The translations under genes were made by a program, and so were the position numbers. From NCBI GenBank assembly GCA_023512255.1, contig JAILZY010000011.1, positions 4,394 through 68,393 on the forward strand: DNA of 64,000 nt, read 5' to 3'. Each line of letters starts with the position of its first letter. Position 1 is the stretch's first letter. The notes under the pieces are model-generated. The model saw only the letters and a program-made list of their open reading frames with translations, was not told where the DNA came from and did no database searches. The stretch is from a bacterium (lineage in GTDB: Bacteria > SZUA-182 > DTGQ01). Positions 11,054-20,146 of this stretch are shown here, in pieces.

Positions 11054-11207
11054 CTAAGCAATTACTACACTTTTGCAGAAATTTCTTATCGCCTTGAAAT
11101 CCTTGAAAGTTACCTCTAATAGCAAATCCAGTAAAATCAAGGCCTTGGAGAAAAAGTGCAAAAGCATAGCAATTAATAAATTGTAAAAATTCAGGTGATT
11201 TATCTCT

Positions 11208-13130
11208 ATGAAAAACGTAGTTATTGGTCTTGCTGGGCATATTGATCATGGCAAGACTGCTCTGGCCAAGGCTCTTACTGGCATAGACACTGATCGGCTG
11301 AAAGAGGAAAAGGAGCGAGGCATATCGATAGAATCAGGCTTCGCACCCTGTCGGCTTCCCAATGGACAGCTGGTGAGTATTGTTGATTGCCCAGGCCATG
11401 AAAAGTTTATCAAGAATATGCTCAGGGGCATCTCTGGGGTCGATGTGGCCATACTGGTTGTCGCCGCCGATGATGGCCCTATGCCTCAGACTAGAGAGCA
11501 CCTTGATATTCTTGCCCTCCTGGGAATCAGGCGCGGGCTGGTAGTAATCAATAAGATTGATCTTGTGGACAGAGACTGGCTTGAGCTAGTTCATGAGGAA
11601 ATCATCAGGCTGATTGAGCCAACTTTCCTTCGACAGGCGCCGATTATCAACTGTTCATGCCGAAGCGGAGAAGGGATTGAACAATTGAAAAAAGCCCTGA
11701 TGGAAGCTGTGGACAAGGTTGAGAGAGCTAGCTTAAGGGAGGAATTTAGACTTCCTGTGGATCGGGTTTTTTCAATCCCTGGCTACGGCACAGTGGCTAC
11801 TGGCACTTTAGTGGATGGCGAGGTAATGGCTGGATCGACAGCCGTGGTTTATCCTGAAGGTCGCAAAGTCAAAATCCGCGCTCTCCAGGTTCATAATCAG
11901 TGGGTAGAAGAAGCCCAGGCTGGGCAGCGAGTTGGCTTTAACCTGGCCAATATAGGGATATCTGAGCTAAAGAGAGGAGATGTTATCGCCTCACCAGGCT
12001 CCCTTCTGCCTACCACTATCCTGGATGCCAGGCTCCGATATCTGGAATCTAACCTTGCTCCCTTGACCAATAGAACCAGGGTCCGGTTGCATACCGGAAC
12101 TACTGAAGTCATAGCTAGAGTGATTTACATGGATAGGGAGAAAATCGAGCCTGGTGAGCAGGCTATTGTTCAGTTCAGGCTGGAAGAGAAGGTTGCACCC
12201 GCGGTCTTTGACCGATATATTATCCGCTCGCTCAGCCCTGCCCATACTATCGGCGGAGGAGTTATCTTGGACGCCTACTCAAGGCGCTATAGTGCCACAG
12301 AGGGCAACAGCAGAGCGGCTCACCTAAAGCTTCTGGAGGAGGGAAAATTCGAGCAGTTTATCATCGAGACACTTTCACGGTATAAATTTCATCCCTGCAC
12401 TCGGAGTGAACTGATTCGCAAGACTGCCCTCTCTCGCAAAGAGCTTGACCAGACCCTGGCCCGGCTACAGGCTGAGGGCGAAATTTGCCCCCTTGATGAT
12501 GAAGAATTTTTGATATCCAGTAGGCAGGCAATCTGTATCAAGGAAAAACTGATCGATACATTGAAAGATTTTCATCGTAAAAATCCTCTTGAAAAAGGGA
12601 TGGGGAAAGAGCTCCTCAGGTCAAAGATAGCCGTAGAAATAGATAGCCGGCTTTTCCATCATCTCATCAGGGAGCTTGAGATGAGCCGGACAATCGTCTC
12701 TGACGGCCCAACGATCAGGCTGGCTGACCACAGCCTATCTTTCAGCTCAGGGCAAAAAGAGATTATCAAGACCATGGAACGGGAACTTTTGGCCAGCGGC
12801 CTGCGGCCATTAAAGATAACGCAGCTATATCAGAATATCCCCCATAGGGGAGAGGAGGTGGACAGATTATTAAAGGTGCTCATAGATCAAGGCATTTTCA
12901 TCCGAATTGCTCAAGATACCATTATGCATAGCCAGCCTTTCCATGAGCTCAGAGAGATGATAAAGGCGCATATCAAGGAGCAGGGAAAGCTTACCCTCCA
13001 TGATTTTCGGGACCAGATAGCAGATCTTGGTCGAATAAAAACCGTTCAGATTCTGGAATACTTAGATTCTATCGGTTTCACTAGACGAATCGGTGATATT
13101 CGAGTGCTTACAAGATCTGAAAACAAATAA
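11208..13130 (+). CDS. selB: Selenocysteine-specific translation elongation factor
   Basis: This 640-residue protein delivers Sec-tRNA(Sec) to ribosomes at UGA codons next to a SECIS hairpin. The GTPase motifs are GHIDHGKT (10-17), DCPGHEKF (60-67) and NKID (115-118). EF-Tu-like domains 2 and 3 follow (for example PVDRVFSIPGYGTVATGTL), then a C-terminal part from about 370 made of winged-helix repeats that bind the SECIS RNA. Length is normal for SelB. Together with tRNA-Sec upstream, this shows that the organism makes selenoproteins. selA and selD are not in the window. Confidence 0.97.
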   Translation: MKNVVIGLAGHIDHGKTALAKALTGIDTDRLKEEKERGISIESGFAPCRLPNGQLVSIVDCPGHEKFIKNMLRGISGVDVAILVVAADDGPMPQTREHLDILALLGIRRGLVVINKIDLVDRDWLELVHEEIIRLIEPTFLRQAPIINCSCRSGEGIEQLKKALMEAVDKVERASLREEFRLPVDRVFSIPGYGTVATGTLVDGEVMAGSTAVVYPEGRKVKIRALQVHNQWVEEAQAGQRVGFNLANIGISELKRGDVIASPGSLLPTTILDARLRYLESNLAPLTNRTRVRLHTGTTEVIARVIYMDREKIEPGEQAIVQFRLEEKVAPAVFDRYIIRSLSPAHTIGGGVILDAYSRRYSATEGNSRAAHLKLLEEGKFEQFIIETLSRYKFHPCTRSELIRKTALSRKELDQTLARLQAEGEICPLDDEEFLISSRQAICIKEKLIDTLKDFHRKNPLEKGMGKELLRSKIAVEIDSRLFHHLIRELEMSRTIVSDGPTIRLADHSLSFSSGQKEIIKTMERELLASGLRPLKITQLYQNIPHRGEEVDRLLKVLIDQGIFIRIAQDTIMHSQPFHELREMIKAHIKEQGKLTLHDFRDQIADLGRIKTVQILEYLDSIGFTRRIGDIRVLTRSENK

Positions 13131-13168
13131 GGGATAACCATAAGAAATAAACAAGGGAGTGATAACCA

Positions 13169-13942
13169 ATGAACAAGCATAGGATTTCGATACCCTTATT
13201 CGCCATGTTAACAGCTTTTTCAATAAGTTATTTTATCCTCTGCCCAGCCCACCAGATTGCAGCCGCACCCCGTATTCTCTTTCCTGTTTCATCGTTCGAT
13301 TTTGGGGAAATTTATCAGAATAAGACGGTTAGTCATATTTTTACCTTCCAGAATACCGGCGATGAGGTGTTGAATATTACCGAGGTAAAGACATCTTGCG
13401 GCTGTACCGCGGCCGTGCTTTCTCAAAAATCGATCAAGCCGACCGAGACAGGAAAGATCGAGGTTAGCTTCAATTCTGCCTATCGCCGGGGTAAGCAGCA
13501 CAAGATCATCTATGTTCATTCTAATGATCCGGCCAATCCGATTACCCAGTTGACTATCGAGGCCCTGGTCAAGGTCGATCTGGAAGCTACTCCAGCCAAT
13601 GTTTACTTTAATCAGATAAAAGCGGATCAGGCAGCTAATCAGGAAGTGGTGCTGAAAAATACCGGCCAGGAGAGCATGTCAATTTTATCGATGCAAACCT
13701 CTCCTTCGGCTGGCATATCAGTAAAAATCGCCTCAGAAAAAGCTGCTTCAGAGCAGATTAACCAGCCGCTCAGTCTCAAACCGAATGAGTCTTTGAAGAT
13801 CATTGTTTCGGCAAAACCGATAGACAATAATCCCCGCCTGAGCGGACAGGTAAGGATCAAAACAGACAGTAAAACCACTCCAGAGGTAATTATACCGGTA
13901 TTTTTATCCCTAGACACTACTTCTGCTCCCAACAGGAAATAA
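13169..13942 (+). CDS. Secreted DUF1573 protein
   Basis: The 257-residue protein starts with a signal peptide (hydrophobic segment about 8-24, probable cleavage after AAA at 31-33). A DUF1573 domain follows: FDFGEIYQNKTVSHIFTFQN, then TSCGCT with CGCT at 77-80, and a glycine-poor beta-rich segment. A second similar beta-sandwich (residues ~140-250, with VVLKNTGQESMSI) completes it. DUF1573 domains are Ig-like ASH-type folds found in periplasmic or surface proteins; function is unknown. It begins 38 bp after selB with GGGAGTG upstream, so it may be cotranscribed, though no functional tie to selenium is known. Confidence 0.8.
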   Translation: MNKHRISIPLFAMLTAFSISYFILCPAHQIAAAPRILFPVSSFDFGEIYQNKTVSHIFTFQNTGDEVLNITEVKTSCGCTAAVLSQKSIKPTETGKIEVSFNSAYRRGKQHKIIYVHSNDPANPITQLTIEALVKVDLEATPANVYFNQIKADQAANQEVVLKNTGQESMSILSMQTSPSAGISVKIASEKAASEQINQPLSLKPNESLKIIVSAKPIDNNPRLSGQVRIKTDSKTTPEVIIPVFLSLDTTSAPNRK

Positions 13943-14090
13943 GCTTGGCCATACTATCGACTATATCTATAACCACTATAGATTTTTTCGATATTATTCT
14001 TGACTTTCTGAAACCAGCAAGTATTATTTACTATAACTAGATTATAATTGCATGAATTGCCTGATGCCGGGGTAATTTTTATCCATAATT

Positions 14091-14179
14091 GCTCTTATTT
14101 ATTAGCTACTATTGAGAGACATAACCCTAATAAGAGCTAAGCTCCTTTGAGGGGTTATGGTGTCTGATATATAAGAGCG
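14091..14179 (+). mobile_element. Family C element, copy 2
   Basis: Runs from GCTCTTATTTATTAGC to ATATAAGAGCG and is flanked by a perfect 9-bp direct repeat TCCATAATT (14082-14090 and 14180-14188). The interior matches 5114-5225 (reverse) and 26046-26151. It sits between the DUF1573 and DUF3343 genes. Confidence 0.85.
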
Positions 14180-14238
14180 TCCATAATTTTTATCCGCTAC
14201 TTTGAGGCTTATTATTATGACCTTGAGGCTTATATAGT

Positions 14239-14505
14239 ATGGCTGTCTATGCGATCATCACCTTCCACACTACCCACTTTGCCCTGAAGGCCAAAAAAGT
14301 GCTTGAAAAAACTGACCAGGAGATAGAAATGATCCCGGTGCCGAGGGAATTTAGCTCTAACTGCGGCTTTTGCTGCAAGCTGCCTTGGTCGGAGCGGGAG
14401 AAAGCCGAAAGGGTTTTGCTCGATAGCCAGGTGGAGATCGACCAGATTTATCGATGGGAGCGGGATGATGAGGCAGAGAAGAAAAAAAGGTTTAGGTTTA
14501 TCTAG
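14239..14505 (+). CDS. DUF3343 protein (putative Se/S carrier)
   Basis: This 88-residue protein matches the DUF3343 family, small proteins usually encoded beside selenium-metabolism genes. Visible features are an ACT-like start (YAIITFHTTHFALKAKKVL), the phrase MIPVPREFSSNCGFC and a cysteine pair followed by another Cys (CGFCCK), then an acidic/basic tail. The cysteines may carry sulfur or selenium. It lies 60 bp before yedF, in line with the family's usual neighbourhood. The direct biochemical role is not established. Confidence 0.85.
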   Translation: MAVYAIITFHTTHFALKAKKVLEKTDQEIEMIPVPREFSSNCGFCCKLPWSEREKAERVLLDSQVEIDQIYRWERDDEAEKKKRFRFI

Positions 14506-14565
14506 GTCAGGCTTATTCAGGTTTATCTAAGTGATAATTTAATTGATTCTTCAAGGAGAGATCGT

Positions 14566-15219
14566 ATGGCGATAACGGTTGATGCTCGGGGGTTGGATTG
14601 TCCTAAGCCGGTAATAAAAACAAAGGAAGCCCTTGAGCAGGCAGCTGGCCAGCCTCTTTTGGTCATGGTCAGCAGCGCGGCTTCGAAGGAGAATGTGATC
14701 AGGTTTCTCAACCGAAACGGGGTAGCGGTTGAGCGGGTAGAAGAACGGGGAGGTGAGTTTCACATCTATACTGCAGGCTGCGAAGGTCTAGGGCAGGATG
14801 TTCAGCCGGTCTCACCCGGCGCAGAGCCCCAGTCCGCGGACTGCTCCTGTAACTCTTCTCAGGCTCCATCTTGGCCTTTGGGTAGAGGCACAGTGCTCTT
14901 TATCACTAGAGATCGGATTGGCTCTGGGAGCGATGAGCTTGGCATGAGCCTTCTTGTGGCTTTTATAGCCACAATTAGGGAACTTTCCGCTCAGCCAAGG
15001 ACAATCTGCTTCATGAACAGTGGGGTAAAGCTGACAGTCAATGGAGCCCCGACCCTCTCTTACCTGAAGGAACTTGAGGAAAAGGGAGTCGAGCTTCTGG
15101 TCTGTGGAACCTGTCTGAATTACTTCAACCTTACCCAGGAACTTGGGGTAGGCAAGGTGTCCAATATGTATGACATTTCCGAAACACTGCTTAAGTCAGC
15201 TAAAGTAATCACCATTTAG
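14566..15219 (+). CDS. yedF: Selenium metabolism protein YedF (TusA-like plus DsrE-like)
   Basis: The 217-residue protein fuses two domains. The first, residues ~1-75, is TusA/SirA-like with DARGLDCPKPVIKTKEAL, where Cys12 of the CPKP motif is the sulfur/selenium-carrying residue. The second, from ~100 to the end, is DsrE-like (VLFITRDRIGSGSDELG, then LLVCGTCLNYFNL). This architecture is the selenium-associated YedF. It has AAGGAGAG 6-7 bases before the ATG. Its place between DUF3343 and a cysteine desulfurase supports a chain that moves Se or S from cysteine desulfurase to a carrier. Confidence 0.92.
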   Translation: MAITVDARGLDCPKPVIKTKEALEQAAGQPLLVMVSSAASKENVIRFLNRNGVAVERVEERGGEFHIYTAGCEGLGQDVQPVSPGAEPQSADCSCNSSQAPSWPLGRGTVLFITRDRIGSGSDELGMSLLVAFIATIRELSAQPRTICFMNSGVKLTVNGAPTLSYLKELEEKGVELLVCGTCLNYFNLTQELGVGKVSNMYDISETLLKSAKVITI

Positions 15220-15243
15220 TTATAGTTAACATTTAGTTTTAGT

Positions 15244-15344
15244 GGTTCTTTCGCTAAATGCGAGATCAGATCCAATTACCCAATCAATTGTAGGGGCGGA
15301 CCTTGGGTCCGCCCAAATTGCGCACTTTATTAGCGAAAAGACCA
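15244..15344 (-). mobile_element. Family A element, copy 3
   Basis: Begins GGTTCTTTCGCTAAATGCG and ends TTAGCGAAAAGACCA, so it is reversed relative to copies 1 and 2. Flanked by a perfect 6-bp repeat TTTAGT (15238-15243 and 15345-15350). The centre has the hairpin GGGCGGACC-TTG-GGTCCGCCC. Confidence 0.88.
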
Positions 15345-15441
15345 TTTAGTTAATAAGAGCTGATAGTTAAAAAGGGCTGAACTGTGAGTATTTTAGTATT
15401 TTTAGAAAAACTAGACCGCAAGTTAGCTGGGCAAGCCGCAG

Positions 15442-16590
15442 ATGATCTATTTTGACCATGCAGCCACATCAGGAATTAAGCCTCCCGCAGTGATCGAGGC
15501 TATAGTTGATTGCCTGAAGAACGCCAACGCTAACCCGGGCCGCTCCTCGCATTCGCTGTCGATCAAGGCCGCCGAGATTATCTATCGGACCCGTGAGGTC
15601 ATCGGTGAGCTATTCAACTTTCCCGAAACGGAAAATATTATCCTGACCAAAAATGCCACCGAGGCCTTGAATCTGGCTATTTATGGAACGCTGGGATCAG
15701 GAGGGGGAGAAGCAATTACCACCTCGATGGAGCACAATTCTGTCCTAAGGCCGCTCAACCGCCTGAGAGAAAAGGGCTTGATCAGGCTAAAAATAGTTGA
15801 GGGAGACACAAATGGCCTGATATCCCCTCAGAAGATCGAGGAGGCCATAAGTGATAATACCCGACTGGTAATCGCTACGGCAGCTTCCAATGTCTGCGGC
15901 AGCCGGCTTGATCTTGAGGGAATCTTGCAGGTCTGCCAGTCCAAGGGAGTGAAGCTTCTGGTCGATGCTGCTCAAGGGGCTGGAGCGATAGAGATTGATT
16001 TAACCAAGACCCCATTTGATTTTTTGGCTATAACCGGACATAAGCATCTTTTCGGACCGCAGGGGACCGGAGCTTTGATTATCAAGGAGCCTGATTCTCT
16101 GGAGCCTTTTATGTGCGGTGGGACGGGCAGCTTATCGGAGAAAACCATCCAGCCTGACTTTCCGCCGGATAAATTCGAGGCTGGGACCCTGAACACGCCA
16201 GGGTGTGCAGGTCTTTGTGCTGGGATCGAATTTATTCTCTCCGAAGGGCTCAATAAAATTATTAGCCGGGAGCAGCATCTAGTGAGCTATCTGCTCGATA
16301 AGCTCAGCGGGATTGAGGAAGCCAAAGTTTATGCAGCCGAGGTCACTGATCGGTTGGCTGTAGTTTCATTCAATTTGGAAGGGGCGATGCCATCAGAGGT
16401 TTCTCACTATCTTGACCGCAAGTGGCAAATCTATACCCGACCAGGGCTTCACTGTGCCCCCCAGGCTCATCAGACGCTAGGCAGCTTCCCTCAAGGAACG
16501 GTTCGTATCAGCCTCTCTTACTTTAATACCGAACAGGAGATTGACACAGCCATCGAGGCCCTAAAATCTTATGTATGCACTAGAAGCTAA
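15442..16590 (+). CDS. Cysteine desulfurase family protein (selenium-locus type)
   Basis: This 382-residue PLP enzyme belongs to aminotransferase class V. The Schiff-base lysine is K201 in ITGHKHLFGPQGTG, and the catalytic Cys is C338 in RPGLHCAPQAH. The start MIYFDHAATSGIKPPAV is typical of the subfamily seen next to yedF and selenium genes. It removes S (or Se) from cysteine (or selenocysteine) to form a persulfide. No IscU gene is nearby, so a role in selenium or general sulfur transfer is more likely than dedicated Fe-S assembly. A family A element separates it from yedF. Confidence 0.9.
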   Translation: MIYFDHAATSGIKPPAVIEAIVDCLKNANANPGRSSHSLSIKAAEIIYRTREVIGELFNFPETENIILTKNATEALNLAIYGTLGSGGGEAITTSMEHNSVLRPLNRLREKGLIRLKIVEGDTNGLISPQKIEEAISDNTRLVIATAASNVCGSRLDLEGILQVCQSKGVKLLVDAAQGAGAIEIDLTKTPFDFLAITGHKHLFGPQGTGALIIKEPDSLEPFMCGGTGSLSEKTIQPDFPPDKFEAGTLNTPGCAGLCAGIEFILSEGLNKIISREQHLVSYLLDKLSGIEEAKVYAAEVTDRLAVVSFNLEGAMPSEVSHYLDRKWQIYTRPGLHCAPQAHQTLGSFPQGTVRISLSYFNTEQEIDTAIEALKSYVCTRS

Positions 16591-16591
16591 T

Positions 16592-16680
16592 TGTTATATT
16601 GTTATATAGTTATCCAGAAACTAATTGTTATATAGTTATTTATTATATAGTTATTTATATAGTTATATACCTTAAATAAT
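16592..16680 (+). repeat. AT-rich short repeats before the transporter operon
   Basis: Variants of TTGTTATATAGTTAT repeat several times between 16592 and 16670. The stretch is compatible with promoter-rich DNA but no clear -35/-10 pair stands out. Confidence 0.45.
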
Positions 16681-16709
16681 CACCATGTTTACAGATAAGG
16701 AGAGAGTGT

Positions 16710-17582
16710 ATGTCAGAGCGTATATCTAAGCGGGTATCTATTATAAAGATGAAAAAAATAACTACCGTATTATTGATTATGGCTTGTTTAATCCTGGGCA
16801 GTGCGGGAGAGGGGGTGCAGGCCGGAGCCCTAGATTCTTTCAAGGATGAGAAGGGAGTATTAAAAATAGCTGGTGGTACAGCCCATATCCCAGTGATGCA
16901 AGAGGTGGCTAAGCGGATTATGGAGATTAATCCAGAGATCCAGATAACCATTGCTGGTGGTGGCTCTGGGGTTGGAATCAAACAGGTAGGGGAAGGGCTG
17001 GTTCAGATAGGTAATTCTGGACGAAAACCAACTGATGAGGAGATCCAAAAGTATAATCTCAAAATGTTCCAGTGGGCCCTTGATGGCGTAGGTATTATTG
17101 TTCATCCTGATAATAAAGTTAGAAATCTGACCAAAGCCCAGGTTATAGATATCTTCTCAGGCAAGATCGACAATTGGAAACTCGTTGGCGGTCCAGATAA
17201 AGGGATCAATGTCTACACCAGAGATGAGGCCAGCGGCACCCGTGAAGTTTTTTGGGAAAAGGCTTTGGATAAGGGAGCGATTAGTCCAAAAGCTAATTTC
17301 GTCGCCTCAAACGGAGCCATGAAATCAGCCATATCAAAGGATCCTTATGGCATAGGATATGTTTCCGTTGGCCATATTGATGAGACGGTAGCTCCGGTTG
17401 CTTTCGATGGAGTGTTGCCGACTCTGGATAATGTGAAACAGGGTAAGTATACTATTAGTCGAGGGCTTTATAGTAATACTAAGGGAGAGCCTTCAGGGTT
17501 GACTAAAAAATTTATTGATTATCTTTTTACGCCCGAAGGTCAAAAAATCGTTGAAAGTAATGGCTTTATCTCAATCAAATGA
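16710..17582 (+). CDS. pstS: Phosphate-type ABC transporter substrate-binding protein
   Basis: The 290-residue protein begins with a positively charged stretch and a signal peptide (residues ~15-38, ending VQAGA). The mature part is PstS-like: LKIAGGTAHIPVMQEVA, then IAGGGSGVGIKQVGEG, IGNSGRKPTDEE, IDIFSGKIDNWK and TRDEASGTREVFWEK. The ATG at 16710 has AAGGAGAG about 7 bases upstream; a Met at 16749 would shorten the n-region. It captures an oxyanion in the periplasm for PstC/PstA/PstB. The loop GGTAHIP where most PstS proteins have GST/GSS is unusual. Placement inside a selenium gene block leaves the real substrate open. Confidence 0.85.
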   Translation: MSERISKRVSIIKMKKITTVLLIMACLILGSAGEGVQAGALDSFKDEKGVLKIAGGTAHIPVMQEVAKRIMEINPEIQITIAGGGSGVGIKQVGEGLVQIGNSGRKPTDEEIQKYNLKMFQWALDGVGIIVHPDNKVRNLTKAQVIDIFSGKIDNWKLVGGPDKGINVYTRDEASGTREVFWEKALDKGAISPKANFVASNGAMKSAISKDPYGIGYVSVGHIDETVAPVAFDGVLPTLDNVKQGKYTISRGLYSNTKGEPSGLTKKFIDYLFTPEGQKIVESNGFISIK

Positions 17583-18442
17583 TCAATATCCCCGAAAAGG
17601 CGGCTGAGAAATTATTTCTTCTGCCGACAGTGATTAGTATTGCTATAACTATCGGTATATTTGGATTTATGCTCCTGCTGGGCCTTCCTCTGATCATCAG
17701 AGGAGGGCATTTTTTAAATCTACTGGCTCAGTCGTGGGCGCCAGGTTCTGGTTTATACGGCATTTATCCTATGATCGTGGGGAGTCTGAGCATTGCCAGT
17801 TTGAGTCTTGTCTTTGCCTTTCCGCTGAGTTTGGGATGTTCTGTCCTGATTAGTGTAGTTGGCCATGAGGTCTTCGGTCGCTTCTTGAGAGGAGTAGTTC
17901 AGCTCATGACCGGCATACCTACGGTTATTTATGGATTTGTGGGTGTTTTTCTGCTGGTTCCCAGAATAAGAGAAATATTTCAACGCGGCTCTGGAATGTG
18001 TATTCTGTCTGCTTCACTGATGCTGGCAGTGCTAATTTCTCCGACCATGATTCTCTTTTTTACCGACAGCTTTGATCATGTCCCCAAATCCTATGGCCAG
18101 GCTGCTGAGGCCTTAGGGGCGAGCAAGGGGCAAAAATTCCTTTACGTCACGCTACCCTGTGCCTGGCGGGGTGTGCTGACCGGGCTCATCCTGGCAGGGG
18201 GCAGAGCCCTTGGAGATACCCTTATCGCCTTGATGCTTGCTGGGAATGCGATTCAGATTCCTGGCTCTGTTTTAGACTCAGCCAGAACATTAACCTCTCA
18301 CATAGCCTTAGTGTTTGCTGCCGACTATGAAAGCCTGGAATTTAAATCGATATTTGCCTGTGGAATGTCGCTCTACCTATTGGCGACTTTGCTTGTCTTG
18401 GGGGCCAGGGGCCTATGGCATAGGAATGAAGGAGAAAAATAA
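17579..18442 (+). CDS. pstC: Phosphate-type ABC transporter permease PstC
   Basis: The 287-residue membrane protein has about six hydrophobic helices and the binding-protein-dependent permease EAA loop (EALGASKGQKFLYVTLP). Other family phrases are TGIPTVIYGF and GGRALGDTLIALMLAGNAI. The ATG overlaps the pstS stop by four bases (ATGA), so translation is coupled. It forms the membrane pore together with PstA. Confidence 0.92.
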   Translation: MINIPEKAAEKLFLLPTVISIAITIGIFGFMLLLGLPLIIRGGHFLNLLAQSWAPGSGLYGIYPMIVGSLSIASLSLVFAFPLSLGCSVLISVVGHEVFGRFLRGVVQLMTGIPTVIYGFVGVFLLVPRIREIFQRGSGMCILSASLMLAVLISPTMILFFTDSFDHVPKSYGQAAEALGASKGQKFLYVTLPCAWRGVLTGLILAGGRALGDTLIALMLAGNAIQIPGSVLDSARTLTSHIALVFAADYESLEFKSIFACGMSLYLLATLLVLGARGLWHRNEGEK

Positions 18443-18451
18443 GGGAGAAAA

Positions 18452-19336
18452 ATGATGAATCGGCTCGGTGAGAAACTGCTTATCGCCTTTTCGTGGATCA
18501 GCGGGATAACCCTAGTCAGCGTTGTTTTTTTCATAGTTGGCCATTTGATTTTCAAAGGCATAAGAGCCATAAATCTTAAGCTTATCTTTGGTGAAACCAG
18601 ACCCCTTGATGCGCTCCTGCTCAGGAAACAGGTCTTTCACGGCCTATTTCCAGCTATGATGGGGACCTTTCTGTTAGTTGTTTTATCGGTCGGTTTGGCA
18701 GCTCCAGTTGGCCTGGCCTCGGGTATTTATCTGGCAGAGTATGCCCAGGGTAAGGTGAGAAAAATAGTTAATTTCTTTTTTGATATTCTGGCCACCATTC
18801 CCTCGATTGTCATAGGTCTTACTGGATTTTCTGTGGCTGTTTTTCTACACCAGCACTATTCTAAGCAGATCTATCCTTGTCTTTTAATCTCTAGTCTATC
18901 ACTCTCTTTTCTAGTTTTACCCTATATTATCCGCAGCACTCAGGTTTCTCTGGAGAGTCTGCCCTTGAATACACGCCTGACAGCCTTGGCGCTTGGGGGC
19001 ACAAGAGTGCAAAATATTTTATATGTTCTTGTCCCTCAATCTCTCTCAGGCATTTTAAGTGGTCTTATTCTGGCCATTGGCCGATGCGCTGAAGATACTG
19101 CAGTGATCATGCTCACTGGTGTAGTGGCCACAGCCGGCTTGCCTAGATCTGTGCTCGCACCATATGAAGCTCTTCCATTTTACATCTACTATATTTCCTC
19201 TGAATATTCGAGCCCAGAGGAACTTTTGACTGGATACGGCGCCTCGATCATCCTCTTAATTATCTGTATGACATTATTTTTATTTGCTTTTATTGTTAAG
19301 CGGCGGATAATCTGGCAGACTTTTTATCATCTTTGA
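18452..19336 (+). CDS. pstA: Phosphate-type ABC transporter permease PstA
   Basis: The 294-residue protein has an N-terminal anchor and five further hydrophobic helices. Motifs include APVGLASGIYLAEYA, ATIPSIVIGLTGF, the EAA-like loop ALALGGTRVQNILYVLVP and AIGRCAEDTAVIMLTG. It starts 9 bp after pstC with GGGAGA upstream. It pairs with PstC as the second permease half. Confidence 0.92.
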   Translation: MMNRLGEKLLIAFSWISGITLVSVVFFIVGHLIFKGIRAINLKLIFGETRPLDALLLRKQVFHGLFPAMMGTFLLVVLSVGLAAPVGLASGIYLAEYAQGKVRKIVNFFFDILATIPSIVIGLTGFSVAVFLHQHYSKQIYPCLLISSLSLSFLVLPYIIRSTQVSLESLPLNTRLTALALGGTRVQNILYVLVPQSLSGILSGLILAIGRCAEDTAVIMLTGVVATAGLPRSVLAPYEALPFYIYYISSEYSSPEELLTGYGASIILLIICMTLFLFAFIVKRRIIWQTFYHL

Positions 19337-19348
19337 CAAGAGGTCCTT

Positions 19349-20083
19349 TTGATGAATAAGCCAGTAAAAATAAGAACTACAAACTTGTGTTTTTCATACT
19401 ATAATCACCCTGTCCTTCAGGATGTTACGCTCCAGTTTTTTGAAAATTCTCTTACTGCTATTGTTGGCCCCTCCGGGGTCGGCAAATCAACTTTTCTGAT
19501 GACTCTCAATCGATTATGGGAAGAAATCCCCGGGGCTCGGATGAAAGGTAGGATAGAAATTAAATTCAACGGAAGCTTTCATGATATTTATGCTCGATCT
19601 TATTCTCTGCCGCAATTGCGGCGAGCAGTGGGGATGGTTTTTCAGGTGCCTAATCCCTTACCAATGAGTATTTTTAAAAATATTGCTCTTCCCTTGAAAC
19701 TGGCTGGTATAAGAGACCGAAGTCTTATCAGTTATAAAGTGGAGCAAGCTCTCAAGAGAGCCTATCTGTGGGAGGAGGTCAAGGATCGGCTGACCGACAG
19801 TGCTCTTAAGCTATCCGGTGGACAGCAGCAGCGTCTTTGTATTGCCCGAGCCCTGATTTTAGAACCTGAGGTTTTGCTTGTCGATGAGCCTACTTCATCC
19901 TTGGACGGCAAAGCCGCATCTGTGATTGAGGAGTTATTACTCAGCCTGCGAGAGCACTGCACCATCCTAGCAGTTTCCCATTATTGGGACCAGGTGAAGA
20001 GGATTGCTGATGTCGTAGTTGAACTGTCAAATAGTCATCATCAGTCAAATATTTATCATCATCAAAAGCCTCAGCCTGTCTAA
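19349..20083 (+). CDS. pstB: Phosphate-type ABC transporter ATPase PstB
   Basis: This 244-residue ABC ATPase has Walker A GPSGVGKST at 40-48, a Q-loop in MVFQVPNPLPMSIFKNIALP, signature LSGGQQQR near 155-162 and Walker B VLLVDEPTSSLD. The phrase FQVPNPLPMSIFKNIA is typical of PstB. The tail carries a His/Gln-rich run (SNSHHQSNIYHHQKPQ). It closes the pst set. phoU, the usual next gene, is missing, and a LysR gene comes instead. Confidence 0.93.
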   Translation: MMNKPVKIRTTNLCFSYYNHPVLQDVTLQFFENSLTAIVGPSGVGKSTFLMTLNRLWEEIPGARMKGRIEIKFNGSFHDIYARSYSLPQLRRAVGMVFQVPNPLPMSIFKNIALPLKLAGIRDRSLISYKVEQALKRAYLWEEVKDRLTDSALKLSGGQQQRLCIARALILEPEVLLVDEPTSSLDGKAASVIEELLLSLREHCTILAVSHYWDQVKRIADVVVELSNSHHQSNIYHHQKPQPV

Positions 20084-20146
20084 AGAGCAGGATATTAAGA
20101 TAATCTGAAGAGCATGATATTAAAATAAGATTAAGGATTTCCCACT

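Noticed and set aside
16710-20083. Straightforward housekeeping phosphate operon
   Set aside because: Not rejected as Pst-like, but phoU and phoB are absent and the setting is selenium genes, so I did not assign phosphate as the only substrate.
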